From NCBI GenBank assembly GCA_964022665.1, contig CAXIDF010000012.1, positions 80,338 to 144,337 on the forward strand: a stretch of 64,000 nucleotides of DNA. Direction: 5' to 3'. How positions within the stretch are numbered: position 1 is the stretch's first letter; the number at the start of each line of letters is the position of its first letter. This stretch comes from Haliea sp964022665 (lineage in GTDB: Bacteria > Pseudomonadota > Gammaproteobacteria > Pseudomonadales > Halieaceae). Of the stretch, positions 33,577-43,596 are shown in pieces. The notes beneath the pieces were generated by a model. The model ran no database searches. It was not told where the DNA came from and worked only from the letters and a program-made list of their open reading frames with translations. The position numbers were made by a program, and so were the translations under genes.

Positions 33577-35820
33577 TCATTCACTGCCCAGCAGGCGCCC
33601 AAGGCCGCGTTGATGCAGCGCACCCTCCAGCAGCGCGCGAATGTCAGCACTGTTATCCAGTGTGAGCGCCTGCCGGGCGAGGTCTGCGGCGTCCCGGGCT
33701 GACATGGAGCGCAGCAACCACTTTATTCGCGGCAGCTTCGACGCGCTCATGCTCAGGGTGCGAATGCCAATGCCGAGCAGGAATACAACCGCTGCGGGGT
33801 CTGCTGCCATCTCGCCGCAGAGGCTGAGCGGCAGCCCACCGGCACGGGCATGGGCGGTGATGCGTGCGATCTCCTGCAATACCGCCGGGTGAATGTGGTC
33901 GTAGGCCCCCGCCACGCGGGGGTTATTGCGGTCCAGCGCCAACAGGTACTGGCTGAGGTCATTGGAGCCGATGGAGATGAAATCCAGGCGGCCTGCCCAG
34001 GCCGGTAGCAGCGATATGGCGGCTGGCACCTCGACCATAATACCCACCCGGGGCCGCCGCACGTCAAAGCCCTCACCCTGCAACTGTTGCAGGGCATCGT
34101 CGAGTACGCCCTGAAAAGCAGCGATTTCCCCGCTGTTGCTGATCATGGGCAGGAGAATATGCAGGTCTGCACCACCCTCAGCAGCGCGCAGCATGGCGCG
34201 CACCTGGGTCATGAGCAGCGAACTGTTGTCCAGGCAGAAACGGATGCCCCGCCAGCCGAGGGCGGGGTTTTCCTCGTGTATCGGAAAGTAGGGCAGGGGT
34301 TTATCGCCGCCGATGTCGAGGATGCGCATATAGACGGGGCGCCCGCGGTAGGCATCAAGTACCTGGCGGTAGATGTTCAGCTGCTCTTCTTCCGAGGGGA
34401 AGGTCTCGCTGATCATGAACGGCATTTCGGTGCGGTAGAGCCCGATGCCCTCGGCGCCGTTGGCGAGCCCAGGCGAAATATCCGCCAGCAGGCCGGTGTT
34501 GGCCATGAGTCGCACCCGTTCACCATCCGTCGTGGTGGCCGGCTCGTCCCGCAGGCTCGCGAGCTCCCCCTTCAGTGCCTGTTCGGCGCGCTGCAGCCGC
34601 TCGAATTCCAGCCGGATGGAGGGGCTGGGGTAAAGTATGACCTGCCCTGTATTGCCATCCACAATCAGGGGGCTGCCGTCATCAATGCTCTTCAACTTGC
34701 CGGTTCCCATGACCGCGGGTACGCCCAGTGCGTTGGCCAGCACCGCCGTGTGTGACAGGCTCGACCCTTCGTAGCAGACGATGGCCGCGAGGCGCAGCGG
34801 GTCACAGGCGGCGATATCCGACACGCTCACCTTGGCGCCAACCAGCACCAGGGGGCCGTGATCGTCGGCAGGCGCATTGCCACTGGCGCCGGCCCAGGAC
34901 TGATAGAGTTTGTTGCCGAGGTGATGGAGGTCTTCATTGCGCGCACGCAGATAGGGGTCTTCCATCGCCAGGAACACCTCGGCGTAGTGATGCACGACCT
35001 GCCGCAGCGCACCGGGTAACCATTGTCCACCTGCGATGGCCTGTTCCACACCCAGGCGCAGCCCCGGGTCATTGAGCAGCATCTGGTAGGCCTTGAACAC
35101 CGCGCTGACCCCTTCCGAGAGCTGCTCACCCAGTTGCCTGCGTTCGTTCTCGACGTCATCGCTCACTTTAGCCAGCAATTGGTGCCACTCGCTGATCGCG
35201 GCGGCGGGGTCTTCGCAGGGGCGGTCGGGAACCGCATAGAGGTCGATATTCTCGCACAGCCAGGCCTTGCCGATGCCGGTGCCGGGCGCACCCTTCACAC
35301 CCCGCACCCGCCGCACCGCGTTGGCCGGCGCATGCACCGCCAGGGGTTCGGGTGGCAGCACCAGGGCCAACTGGGTCGAGAGCGTCACCAGAAACGCCTG
35401 TTCATCGGCGGACATCAGGCGGCCTTCGCGAGACTGCACCACCAGCACACCGATAACGGCACCGGCTCGCACCACGGGAACCCCGCAGAAGCTGATGAAT
35501 TCGTCTTCACGGGTTTCCGCCAGATAGCAGAAATCGGGGTGCGACGCGGCCTCGGCCACGTTGATGGGATGTCGCGTTTGCGCCACGCGACCCACCAGGC
35601 CGCGGCCCGCGGGCAAGCGGCTGTAGCCGACGGCCTGCTGGTCCAGGCCGTGGCTGGCCACCAGCACCATGGCGCCATCGGTTGCGGCAATGTACAGGCT
35701 ACAGACATCGACCGCGATCGCGCGGTGGATCGCTTCCACGATCAGCTTTACCTGGTCTTCGGTCTGGTCCGCCTGGGCGGCGGCTTGCACAATGCGGGTC
35801 AGTTCCTGCAGCGTATTCAT
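33577..35820 (-). CDS. ptsP: phosphoenolpyruvate-protein phosphotransferase, EI-Ntr
   Basis: A 747-residue first enzyme of the nitrogen PTS. An N-terminal GAF domain (residues about 15-160) senses a small ligand. The phosphorylated histidine lies in GSSLSHTAVLANALG (near residue 355). The PEP-binding barrel follows with GIGLYRTEMPFM, DIGGDKPLPYF and the near-C-terminal LSLCGEMAADP. It passes phosphate to NPr and EIIA-Ntr, which are encoded elsewhere. In many gammaproteobacteria rppH precedes ptsP; here it does not. Confidence 0.95.
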   Translation of the reverse strand: MNTLQELTRIVQAAAQADQTEDQVKLIVEAIHRAIAVDVCSLYIAATDGAMVLVASHGLDQQAVGYSRLPAGRGLVGRVAQTRHPINVAEAASHPDFCYLAETREDEFISFCGVPVVRAGAVIGVLVVQSREGRLMSADEQAFLVTLSTQLALVLPPEPLAVHAPANAVRRVRGVKGAPGTGIGKAWLCENIDLYAVPDRPCEDPAAAISEWHQLLAKVSDDVENERRQLGEQLSEGVSAVFKAYQMLLNDPGLRLGVEQAIAGGQWLPGALRQVVHHYAEVFLAMEDPYLRARNEDLHHLGNKLYQSWAGASGNAPADDHGPLVLVGAKVSVSDIAACDPLRLAAIVCYEGSSLSHTAVLANALGVPAVMGTGKLKSIDDGSPLIVDGNTGQVILYPSPSIRLEFERLQRAEQALKGELASLRDEPATTTDGERVRLMANTGLLADISPGLANGAEGIGLYRTEMPFMISETFPSEEEQLNIYRQVLDAYRGRPVYMRILDIGGDKPLPYFPIHEENPALGWRGIRFCLDNSSLLMTQVRAMLRAAEGGADLHILLPMISNSGEIAAFQGVLDDALQQLQGEGFDVRRPRVGIMVEVPAAISLLPAWAGRLDFISIGSNDLSQYLLALDRNNPRVAGAYDHIHPAVLQEIARITAHARAGGLPLSLCGEMAADPAAVVFLLGIGIRTLSMSASKLPRIKWLLRSMSARDAADLARQALTLDNSADIRALLEGALHQRGLGRLLGSE

Positions 35821-35922
35821 CGATTGGTGTTCCGGTGCCTTGGTGGCGGGGAGTGAAGCACTTGCTTCTAGTATCCGCTATAGTGCCTGATCGTTGCCAG
35901 ACTACAAAGAGAGGAAACCCGC

Positions 35923-37050
35923 ATGGCAGATACCGGATTGCAGTTGCGTACGCGCGTGAACGATGACAACACCCTGACACTGTGGCTGGAGGACGTAGCT
36001 CTGCCACAGCCCGGCCCCGACGAGGTACTGGTGCGCGTGGAGGCGGCGCCGATCAACCCGTCTGACCTCGCCCTGCTGTTCGGGCCGGCCGACATGAGCA
36101 CTGCACGCAATAGCGGCAGTGCTGAGCGTCCGGTCATCACCGCAGATATTCCGGCCGCGGCCATGCGCCTCGTGCAGGCGCGCCTGGGGCAGGCGCTGCC
36201 GGCGGGTAACGAGGGCGCCGGTACCGTGGTCGCCGCGGGCAGCTCCGATGCCGCTCAGGCCCTGCTGGGCAAAACCGTCGGCGCATTTGGCGGTGAGATG
36301 TTTGCCCAGTATCGCTGCGTCAACGCACACGCCTGCCTGGTGCTGAATGAAGGGACAACAGCCGCTGAGGGTGCGTCCTGCTTCGTCAACCCGATGACGG
36401 CACTGGGCATGGTGGAAACGCTGCACATGGAGGGTCACCAGGCGCTGGTGCACACGGCGGCCGCGTCGAACCTGGGGCAGATGCTGAACCGGCTGTGCCA
36501 GGCTGACGCCATTCCGCTGGTGAATATTGTGCGCAAAAGCGAGCAGAGTGAGCTGTTGACGTCGCAGGGAGCCGAGTACGTCGTGAATTCCGGGTCCGAT
36601 TCGTTCCAGCAGGATTTGCTGGCAGCGCTGGACGCCACGGATGCGACGATTGCCTTTGATGCCATCGGTGGCGGCAAGTTGGGCGGCACCATCCTCAACA
36701 GCATGGAGGCGGTCGCGGCGCGCAAGATGACCGAGTACAACCGCTACGGGTCCAACACGTTCAAGCAGCTGTATATTTACGGCGCTCTCGACCTGGGTCC
36801 AACGGTGCTGACGCGCAATTTCGGGTTTGCCTGGAACATTGGCGGCTGGTTGTTGCCCCTGTTTTTGCAGAAAGCCGGTCACCAGAAGGTGGGCGAGATG
36901 CGTGCGCGGGTGGCGGCGGAAATCAAGACGACCTTTGCCAGCCACTACACACGTCGGGTTACGCTCGCTGAGGCGCTCAGCCTCGACGCGATAGAAGCCT
37001 ACAATCGCCGCGCGACGGGTGAGAAATACCTCGTGCTGCCGCAGGACTGA
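35923..37050 (+). CDS. medium-chain zinc-binding-type alcohol dehydrogenase/quinone reductase
   Basis: A 375-residue MDR enzyme. It has the N-terminal GroES-like fold (VEAAPINPSDLALLFG) and a Rossmann domain in which the glycine motif is changed to VHTAAASNLGQML. No zinc ligands are evident, so it is probably a reductase of the quinone/enoyl type. A TATAGT -10-like hexamer at 35879 precedes it, and it is divergent from ptsP with about 100 bp between. A hairpin (37069-37107) follows the gene. Confidence 0.85.
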   Translation: MADTGLQLRTRVNDDNTLTLWLEDVALPQPGPDEVLVRVEAAPINPSDLALLFGPADMSTARNSGSAERPVITADIPAAAMRLVQARLGQALPAGNEGAGTVVAAGSSDAAQALLGKTVGAFGGEMFAQYRCVNAHACLVLNEGTTAAEGASCFVNPMTALGMVETLHMEGHQALVHTAAASNLGQMLNRLCQADAIPLVNIVRKSEQSELLTSQGAEYVVNSGSDSFQQDLLAALDATDATIAFDAIGGGKLGGTILNSMEAVAARKMTEYNRYGSNTFKQLYIYGALDLGPTVLTRNFGFAWNIGGWLLPLFLQKAGHQKVGEMRARVAAEIKTTFASHYTRRVTLAEALSLDAIEAYNRRATGEKYLVLPQD

Positions 37051-37068
37051 CGCGGCGCTGCTCGTGAT

Positions 37069-37107
37069 CGCGCTACCCGCACCGGCTGGCCCGGCGCGGG
37101 TAGCGCG
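37069..37107. terminator. perfect 12-bp hairpin between convergent genes, candidate bidirectional terminator
   Basis: Arms 37069-37080 and 37096-37107 are perfect inverted complements of 12 bp around a 15-base loop that itself contains a CCGG/CCGG pairing. It sits between the convergent dehydrogenase and DUF6544-like genes. No T-run follows on either strand, so termination may need Rho or the hairpin may stabilise RNA ends. Confidence 0.5.
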
Positions 37108-37129
37108 TGGTGTGAGCATGTTGCTCCTT

Positions 37130-38002
37130 TCAAGGGAAGCGCACGTCCGTGACGGTCACTTTAAAAAACGGAAAATAGTCCGGCGTGCCATAGTGGTTGC
37201 CTGCGATCACGCGCGTGGGTAGCCGGTAGCCATCAAACTCTTGAAATCCGGAAAGCTCACCGCCGAAGGGCTGTAGTCGATAAACCTGATCGCGGTTGGC
37301 ATTGCTCCAGCGCTGGAAGATGACGCGCTCGGGTGCACCCTGTGCATCCACGTGAATCTCCACGGACTGTTGCAGGGGGCCTGCCATCAGGGGGCCTGCC
37401 ATCAGGGGGCCTGCCATCAGGGGGCCTGCCGTCAGGGTTACACGAGCGCTGTTGGCACTGAGAACCTCCCAGGTTACGCCGGCACCGGGTAGCAGGCTGG
37501 CGGGTGCCCAGAAGGCACTCTCGGCGACCAGGCGGCCAAACGCCGAGCGCAGGTGATCCTGCCCGCCGACGCGCGCCACGGGCAGCAGTCTCAACAACCA
37601 GAAACGGGTCCAGGACGCGCCCTGCAGAATGCCCTCCGTGCCGCTGATGGCTCCGCACCGCAGTGACCAGATAAACCCGCAGGGCGGGCAGAGAATCTCG
37701 CGGGCGCTCATGGGGCGGTAGACGGGCGCCTCGGCTGTGCCCAGGCTCAGCTCACCGGTCATGTCGATTTCGACTGCTTGCACCAGCCTGGTGCCGGGCT
37801 GAATAGTGAAGTTGAAGTAACGCCGAGCCGGCTCGGGAAGATCGGCGACCATGGCGGGTTGGAACGTTTCACCGGCGTCGGACTGTGTGCCGGCGAGTTC
37901 GCGCCAGGCGTTGTTTTCCGCTTTCTGTTCACGCACCCGCCAGCAAACAAGCAGTGCAACAAGCAGCGCTGCCGCGGTCACAATACAGCTCAACCAGACC
38001 AT
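37130..38002 (-). CDS. DUF6544-like membrane-anchored protein with a pentapeptide repeat
   Basis: A 290-residue protein with one N-terminal membrane segment (residues about 3-22) and a soluble domain. It resembles the DUF6544/DUF6920 family of unknown function (LPEPARRYFNFT near the start and GFQEFDGYRLPTRV near the end). Four copies of a 15-bp repeat insert a Gly-Pro-Leu-Met/Thr-Ala run at about residues 191-210. The start at 38002 was chosen so that the membrane segment is N-terminal; a longer frame with 47 extra residues reads Arg-rich, unlikely sequence. Confidence 0.75.
   Translation of the reverse strand: MVWLSCIVTAAALLVALLVCWRVREQKAENNAWRELAGTQSDAGETFQPAMVADLPEPARRYFNFTIQPGTRLVQAVEIDMTGELSLGTAEAPVYRPMSAREILCPPCGFIWSLRCGAISGTEGILQGASWTRFWLLRLLPVARVGGQDHLRSAFGRLVAESAFWAPASLLPGAGVTWEVLSANSARVTLTAGPLMAGPLMAGPLMAGPLQQSVEIHVDAQGAPERVIFQRWSNANRDQVYRLQPFGGELSGFQEFDGYRLPTRVIAGNHYGTPDYFPFFKVTVTDVRFP
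37373..37432. repeat. 15-bp tandem repeat, four copies, in frame
   Basis: Three identical 15-bp units (37373-37387, 37388-37402, 37403-37417) and a fourth with one A-to-G change (37418-37432) lie head to tail inside the DUF6544-like gene. The unit encodes five residues, so slippage would change length without breaking the frame. Confidence 0.95.
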
Positions 38003-38188
38003 CAATACCCCTAACGCCAAAGGCGCAGCAAACACTGGCAAGACCCATCCAGAGATTAGCACGAGTGCCGGAGGACGTGCGCAGCGATGGCGCCTATGGC
38101 GAGGCGGAGGTTGCCAGGCCTGCCGTGAGCACCCACGACACACGGCGTCTGGTGCAGTTATGATTCCCCTTTTGGACAGGAGGCCTAC

Positions 38189-39928
38189 ATGAAATCTTTA
38201 CTCTTTGCCTTGCTCATGCTGGGTGCCAGCTGCGCAGTTGCCGCGCCGGCCGATGAGTTCAACGCAATAGTGGATGCCCACTGGTCCTGGACACTGGAGC
38301 AATCACCGCAGTTGCGCACCTACCTCGGGGACACCGGTGCCAATGACCGCTGGGACGATATGAGCCTGGCAGCGCACGCACAGCGCGACGCACAGCGCGC
38401 TGATTTTCTCACGCGGCTTGAAGCGGTGGATATTGATGCCCTGAACGAGCAGCAGCAGCTTAGCCATGCCATGCTCCTGCGGCGCCTACGCAGCGAGCGC
38501 AGTGAATACGCCCTTGGCCTCTACCTGATGCCGATCAATATGCGTTCAGGACCGCAACACCTGCACACCCTGCAGGAGCGTGTGTCCTTCAATAGCGAGC
38601 GCGATTACCGCGACTGGCTGCAACGCCTGCAGCAGCTGCCGCAGCTGTTGGCTGAGTATCGAGCGCTATTGCAGGAGGGTATTCGCCAGGAGCGCACCCA
38701 GGCGCGCGTCGTCATGGAACGTGTTCCCGCCCAAATCGACCGCTTGCTGGCGGGCGAACCTGAGGATAGCCCATTCTACAAACCATTCAACAGCACCACC
38801 GCGGGCCTTGATGAAGCCCGGATGGCTGAGTTGCGGAACGAGGCCAGTGTGGTGATTGAGCAGGGATTGAATCCGGCGCTGGCTGAATTCCGCGAATTTC
38901 TCCTCGCCACCTATCTGACTGCCTGCCGCGAACAGCCGGGCATCGGCAGCCTGCCCGAAGGCAAAGCACTGTACCGCTTCCTCGCGGGCTATTTCACCAC
39001 CACCGACATGACGCCGGAGGCTATCCACGAAGTCGGCAAGGCCGAAGTGGCGCGCCTGCTGGAGGAGATGGAAGACGTAAAACGCAGTGTTGGCTTTGCG
39101 GGAGACCTGCAGGCCTTCAATGCGTTCCTGCGTTCGGACCCGCAGTTCTACTACAACAGCCCGGAGGCACTTTTCGAGGGTTACCTGGCCATTGCCAAGC
39201 GCCTCGATCCGCAGCTGGTCAAACTGTTTGGCAAGTTGCCGCGCATGCCCTACGGTGTGCGTCCAATCCCCGATACCATCGCCCCCGACACAACAACCGC
39301 GTACTACAGCCGGCCAGCAGCCAACGGTACCCAGCCCGGTTATTACTACGTGAACCTGCATCGCCCGGAGGTGCGGCCGAAGTACGAAATGGAAGTCCTG
39401 TCGGTGCATGAGGCGGTGCCAGGCCACCATCTGCAGATCGCATTGGCCCAGGAGCTCGAGGGCCTGCCCATGTTTCGCACCACGGGAGGGGAGACGGCGT
39501 TTATCGAAGGTTGGGGCCTTTACGCCGAGCGGCTCGGCTACCAGATGGGGCTCTATACCGACCCCTACTCACGCTACGGACAGCTGACTTACGATATGTG
39601 GCGTGCGGTGCGGTTGGTGGTCGATACCGGCATGCATTACTTTGGCTGGAGCCGGCAGGAAGCCATCGATTATTTCACGGCGCATGCGGGCAAGAGCGAA
39701 GCCGATATCGTCAACGAAATTGACCGCTACATTGGTTGGCCGGGGCAGGCACTGGCCTACAAGATTGGCCAGCTGAAGATTCTGGCGTTGCGTGAACGCG
39801 CCGAAGAGGCGCTGGGTAACGACTTCGATATTCGCGCCTTTCACGACTATCTGTTGGGCGCGGGTGCGATTCCGCTGGATGCCCTGGAGCGCCGTATGGA
39901 CGCATGGATTGCCAGTCAGCGCAGTTGA
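38189..39928 (+). CDS. exported DUF885 family protein (putative metallopeptidase)
   Basis: A 579-residue protein with a clear signal peptide (MKSLLFALLMLGASCAVAA). It belongs to DUF885, predicted zinc-dependent hydrolases. The putative metal site is HEAVPGHH in the middle of the conserved block, followed by GGETAFIEGWGLYAERL with a third candidate ligand (Glu). The ribosome-binding site AGGAGG is strong. The substrate is unknown but peptides are most likely. It converges with the acyltransferase gene with one base between stops. Confidence 0.9.
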   Translation: MKSLLFALLMLGASCAVAAPADEFNAIVDAHWSWTLEQSPQLRTYLGDTGANDRWDDMSLAAHAQRDAQRADFLTRLEAVDIDALNEQQQLSHAMLLRRLRSERSEYALGLYLMPINMRSGPQHLHTLQERVSFNSERDYRDWLQRLQQLPQLLAEYRALLQEGIRQERTQARVVMERVPAQIDRLLAGEPEDSPFYKPFNSTTAGLDEARMAELRNEASVVIEQGLNPALAEFREFLLATYLTACREQPGIGSLPEGKALYRFLAGYFTTTDMTPEAIHEVGKAEVARLLEEMEDVKRSVGFAGDLQAFNAFLRSDPQFYYNSPEALFEGYLAIAKRLDPQLVKLFGKLPRMPYGVRPIPDTIAPDTTTAYYSRPAANGTQPGYYYVNLHRPEVRPKYEMEVLSVHEAVPGHHLQIALAQELEGLPMFRTTGGETAFIEGWGLYAERLGYQMGLYTDPYSRYGQLTYDMWRAVRLVVDTGMHYFGWSRQEAIDYFTAHAGKSEADIVNEIDRYIGWPGQALAYKIGQLKILALRERAEEALGNDFDIRAFHDYLLGAGAIPLDALERRMDAWIASQRS

Positions 39929-39929
39929 T

Positions 39930-40715
39930 TCAGCCTGCCGAGGCCAGCTGCGGCCGGTGTGGCTGGCCTAATCGACTGCGGTAGGCCCCCTCCACCTGTG
40001 CACACAAGCCGCGTACGTTGCGCTCGGCATCGTGCGCAACAGCGGGCAGAACAGAAACCCGCACGGTAGCCGGTCGCAGGAGCAATCCGCCCTTTGGCAG
40101 GGCATCGTGAACATTGTGCAGAACGATAGGCACAATGGGCACACGGGCCTTTTTTGCCAGAAAGAAGGCGCCGTGGCGAAACGGTTGCAGCGCGCCGCTG
40201 GCACTGCGGGTGCCTTCCGGCGCAATCACCAGCGAGCGACCGTCGGCAAGCACAGCCTGCGCTGCCTGCAGTACCGCGGACTGGTCCGGTGCATCGCGAT
40301 CAACAAAAATAGTGCCGGCGTTGGCCAGCAGGGCGCCCAGCAGCGGCTTGCCCGCCATCTCCTGCTTGCAGAACGGTACGACGTCGCGCCGCAGCAGCCG
40401 CGCCAGGATCATCGCGTCGAGGAGACTCTGGTGGTTGAATACATAGATCACCGGCCCGCGCTGGCGCAGAAATTCAGGACCATCGATATCCAGCTCCAGC
40501 CCGGCGAAACCGCAACCCAAGTCACCCAAAAGCTGGGTAATGCGATTGGCATTGCCCCGTGACGAGCCGCCGAAACGTGCAGAGAGTGTGCCCAGCAAGG
40601 ATGTGGCTGCCACGGCCTGGCCGGTGAGGGCCGTGCGCAGTACCGATTCGATGTCCGGCAACCGGCGCTGCAGCGCCGGCGCGTTCTTTTCATTGCGCAT
40701 CGCCAGGGTGTTCAT
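39930..40715 (-). CDS. 1-acyl-sn-glycerol-3-phosphate acyltransferase (PlsC family)
   Basis: A 261-residue acyltransferase. The catalytic block is FNHQSLLDA (His and Asp four residues apart in the NHxxxxD form) and the substrate block is PEGTRSASG. It would convert lysophosphatidate to phosphatidate at the inner membrane. It starts divergently from hrpB with a 280-bp region between them in which I see no convincing promoter pair, repeat or RNA. Confidence 0.88.
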   Translation of the reverse strand: MNTLAMRNEKNAPALQRRLPDIESVLRTALTGQAVAATSLLGTLSARFGGSSRGNANRITQLLGDLGCGFAGLELDIDGPEFLRQRGPVIYVFNHQSLLDAMILARLLRRDVVPFCKQEMAGKPLLGALLANAGTIFVDRDAPDQSAVLQAAQAVLADGRSLVIAPEGTRSASGALQPFRHGAFFLAKKARVPIVPIVLHNVHDALPKGGLLLRPATVRVSVLPAVAHDAERNVRGLCAQVEGAYRSRLGQPHRPQLASAG

Positions 40716-40995
40716 ATGCCTGCTACTCCTCTGCGTGTGCCGCAGTCGTCGTCAGCCGGGTGCCAACCGGGGTACTGTGTGCCGCAATACTTGCAGCAAT
40801 AAGCCTGCCACCTGCGTTATAGGCTGCCTCTTAACGGTGACAAAGGCATGACCGAGGCTTGAAGCTGGTGTGACAGTGCGATGCAGGCGTGTGTATAGCC
40901 ACGCCTGAACGAGTCTGTGTGCACCAGGGCGGTGCAAGTGATCGCCGCTGCGCACCAGCATTGGCCAGCCCGGCGTGCTCAGCTACCATGACGCG

Positions 40996-43572
40996 ATGCC
41001 AGCACCTAACCTGCCAACACTACCCGTTACCGACGTACTGCCACCATTGCGGGAGGCACTGGCGGCGGGCCTTGACGTGGTGCTGGAGGCGCCGCCCGGG
41101 GCGGGCAAAACCACCCTGGTGCCACTGGCCCTGCTCTCTGAGACGTGGCTGGCAGAGCAATCGATTCTTCTGGTACAACCACGTCGCGTTGCCACGCGCG
41201 CAGCGGCGGCCCGTATGGCACAGCTCCTGGCCGAGACGACGGGTCAGCGGGTGGGCTATCGCATGCGTCTGGAAAGCCGGGTCAGCGCAGCGACACGCGT
41301 GGAGGTCATCACCGAAGGTGTGCTCGCGCGCCGTCTGCAGGCGGACCCGGGTCTGTCCGGTGTGGGGCTGGTCATTTTCGATGAGTTCCATGAGCGCAAT
41401 CTCGATGCTGAACTGGGCCTGGCCCTCACACTGCAGAGTCGTGCGCTTTTTCGTGATGACCTGCCACTGCGCATCATGGTCATGTCGGCAACTCTGCAGG
41501 GGATTCCGGTGGCGGGCTTGTTGCAGTCGCCATGCGTGCTGGTGTCCCCGGGGCGTCAATTTCCGGTGCACATCGAATATGGCGCGGGCCTGCCCAGCAC
41601 GGAACCTGTTGAGGGGCCAGTAGTGCGGGCCGTACAGCGCGTACTCGCGGAACGCGCCGGGAATGTGCTGGTTTTCCTGCCCGGGCAGGCGGAGATTCGT
41701 CGTGTGCAAAGCCGGCTTGCCGGTCGTGTGACAGATGATGTGCGCATACTGCCGCTATACGGTGGCCTTTCCCTGGCCCAGCAGCAGGCGGCGATTGACC
41801 CCTGTGATGCCGGACAGCGCAAGGTAGTGTTGGCGACCAACATTGCCGAAACCAGCCTGACCATTGAGGGGGTTACCACGGTGATAGACAGCGGGCTGGA
41901 GCGACAGGCGCTGTTTGCCGCTGCCACGGGTACCACCCGCCTTGCCACGCGCCGAATTTCCCAGGCGTCCGCGGCTCAGCGGGCTGGCCGCGCCGGCCGC
42001 CTGGCCCCCGGCTATTGTCTGCGTCTGTACAGTGCGGATCAGTATGCCGCGCTGCCGGAACAGCGGGTTCCCGAGGTACTGCAATCCGACCTCGCGCCGC
42101 TGGCCCTGCAATTGCTGGCCTGGGGGGTGAGCTCGCCCGCGGAACTGGCCTGGCTGGACACCCCGCCGACGGCACACTGGCAGCAGGCCCTGGAGGTATT
42201 GCAGCGTTGCGCGGCGGCGTTTGCGCGTGACACGGGGCAGTGGCAGTTGACCCGGCACGGTGTGCAGTTGGCCGGTTTGCCTCTGCACCCGCGGCTGGGC
42301 CACATGTTGCTGTGCGCGGCCGACATGGGTGCGGCTGAAACCGCAGCGTTACTCGCGGCGCTGCTCGCCGACCGCAACCCGTTCTCTTCCGAGGGGGTGG
42401 ACCTGAGCCCTGCGCTGGCGTGCCTGCGGGGAGAGTTGCCCCGGCAAGCGCCGCTGCGCGCCTGGTTTCAGCGTACCTGGCAACAGGCACGGCGTTACAC
42501 CAGCCTTGCGCGCAAGCACGGATCAGCGCCGGGTGCGCATGAAGTCGAGGTGGGGTCGCTATCCCTTGCCACAGATGAGCAACTGGCCGTGCTGATCGCG
42601 CTGGCCTGGCCGGAACGGGTGGCCTGCGCCCGGTCTGGCGCTGCGCCGGGCGCTTTTCAGCTGGCCAATGGCCGCAGCGCCAGCCTGCCGCCGGAGGACG
42701 CTCTGGCCGCTGCACGCTGGTTGGCGGTAGCGGATCTGGGCGGTGTGCAGGGGCAGTCCAGTGACCGTGTTTATGCCGCTGCCGCATTGGACAGTGTGCG
42801 CTTTGAAGATTTGTTGGCGCCGCTGGTAAGGGTTGTGGAACGGGTGGAATGGGATGATCGCCAAGAGCGGTTTGTAGCTGAACGCCGGCGGCAGGTAGGC
42901 CAGTTGCTGCTGCAGCGCGAAACCCTCGCAGTGGTGCCAGCCGGTGCCCGAGACGAGGCACTGCGTGCACTGCTGCACAGGCGCGGTTTGCAGCTGCTGC
43001 CGTGGACACCGTGGCTGGAGCAATGGCGAGCGCGGGTGAGGATGTTGCGGCACCTGCAACCAGCGCGTCCGGATGCGCCGTGGCCCGCGTTGGACGATGC
43101 AACCCTGTTGGCTACGATCGACGATTGGTTGTTGCCCCATCTGGGTGGCGTCACACGTCTGGCCGACTTCGGCCGCGTTGATCTGCGCAGCATACTCGCC
43201 GGTCTGCTGCCCTGGCCCCTGCCGCGGGAACTGGAGCGGCTGGCACCGGAGCGCATCCAAGTGCCCTCCGGCAACAACATCAGCATTGATTACACCGGTG
43301 ACATACCCGTGCTGGCGGTGAAGCTACAGGAGATGTTCGGCTGCGAGGACACCCCGCGTATCGCCGGCGGCTTGCAACCCCTGCAACTGCAGCTGCTGTC
43401 GCCTGCACGCCGGCCTCTACAGGTGACACAGGACCTGGCCACCTTCTGGCGCAATGTGTACCCCGAGGTGAAGAAGGAAATGAAGGGGCGTTATCCCAAG
43501 CACCCCTGGCCAGACAACCCGCTGACCGCCGTCGCCACGCACCTGACCCGTAGGCGCGCAGAGAGCGGTTGA
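40996..43572 (+). CDS. hrpB: ATP-dependent RNA helicase HrpB
   Basis: An 858-residue DEAH-type helicase. Walker A is PPGAGKTT near residue 35, the Walker B box is DEFHER (DEFH rather than DEAH, as in HrpB), and motif VI is QRAGRAGR. A C-terminal HrpB domain of about 120 residues ends the protein, with KGRYPKHPWPDNP close to the end as in E. coli. ATG 40996 is preferred; an in-frame GTG at 40975 would add seven residues. Confidence 0.95.
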   Translation: MPAPNLPTLPVTDVLPPLREALAAGLDVVLEAPPGAGKTTLVPLALLSETWLAEQSILLVQPRRVATRAAAARMAQLLAETTGQRVGYRMRLESRVSAATRVEVITEGVLARRLQADPGLSGVGLVIFDEFHERNLDAELGLALTLQSRALFRDDLPLRIMVMSATLQGIPVAGLLQSPCVLVSPGRQFPVHIEYGAGLPSTEPVEGPVVRAVQRVLAERAGNVLVFLPGQAEIRRVQSRLAGRVTDDVRILPLYGGLSLAQQQAAIDPCDAGQRKVVLATNIAETSLTIEGVTTVIDSGLERQALFAAATGTTRLATRRISQASAAQRAGRAGRLAPGYCLRLYSADQYAALPEQRVPEVLQSDLAPLALQLLAWGVSSPAELAWLDTPPTAHWQQALEVLQRCAAAFARDTGQWQLTRHGVQLAGLPLHPRLGHMLLCAADMGAAETAALLAALLADRNPFSSEGVDLSPALACLRGELPRQAPLRAWFQRTWQQARRYTSLARKHGSAPGAHEVEVGSLSLATDEQLAVLIALAWPERVACARSGAAPGAFQLANGRSASLPPEDALAAARWLAVADLGGVQGQSSDRVYAAAALDSVRFEDLLAPLVRVVERVEWDDRQERFVAERRRQVGQLLLQRETLAVVPAGARDEALRALLHRRGLQLLPWTPWLEQWRARVRMLRHLQPARPDAPWPALDDATLLATIDDWLLPHLGGVTRLADFGRVDLRSILAGLLPWPLPRELERLAPERIQVPSGNNISIDYTGDIPVLAVKLQEMFGCEDTPRIAGGLQPLQLQLLSPARRPLQVTQDLATFWRNVYPEVKKEMKGRYPKHPWPDNPLTAVATHLTRRRAESG

Positions 43573-43596
43573 GACCGGGATCAGCCGTGCCGTGCT

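Noticed and set aside
37373..37432. CRISPR-like array
   Set aside because: The 15-bp units are adjacent with no spacers, encode an in-frame pentapeptide and there are no cas genes.
40716..40995. Small RNA or promoter pair in the 280-bp gap between the PlsC-like gene and hrpB
   Set aside because: A TTGCAG and a TTATAG element are present but 20 bp apart, and no stable hairpin with T-run was seen.
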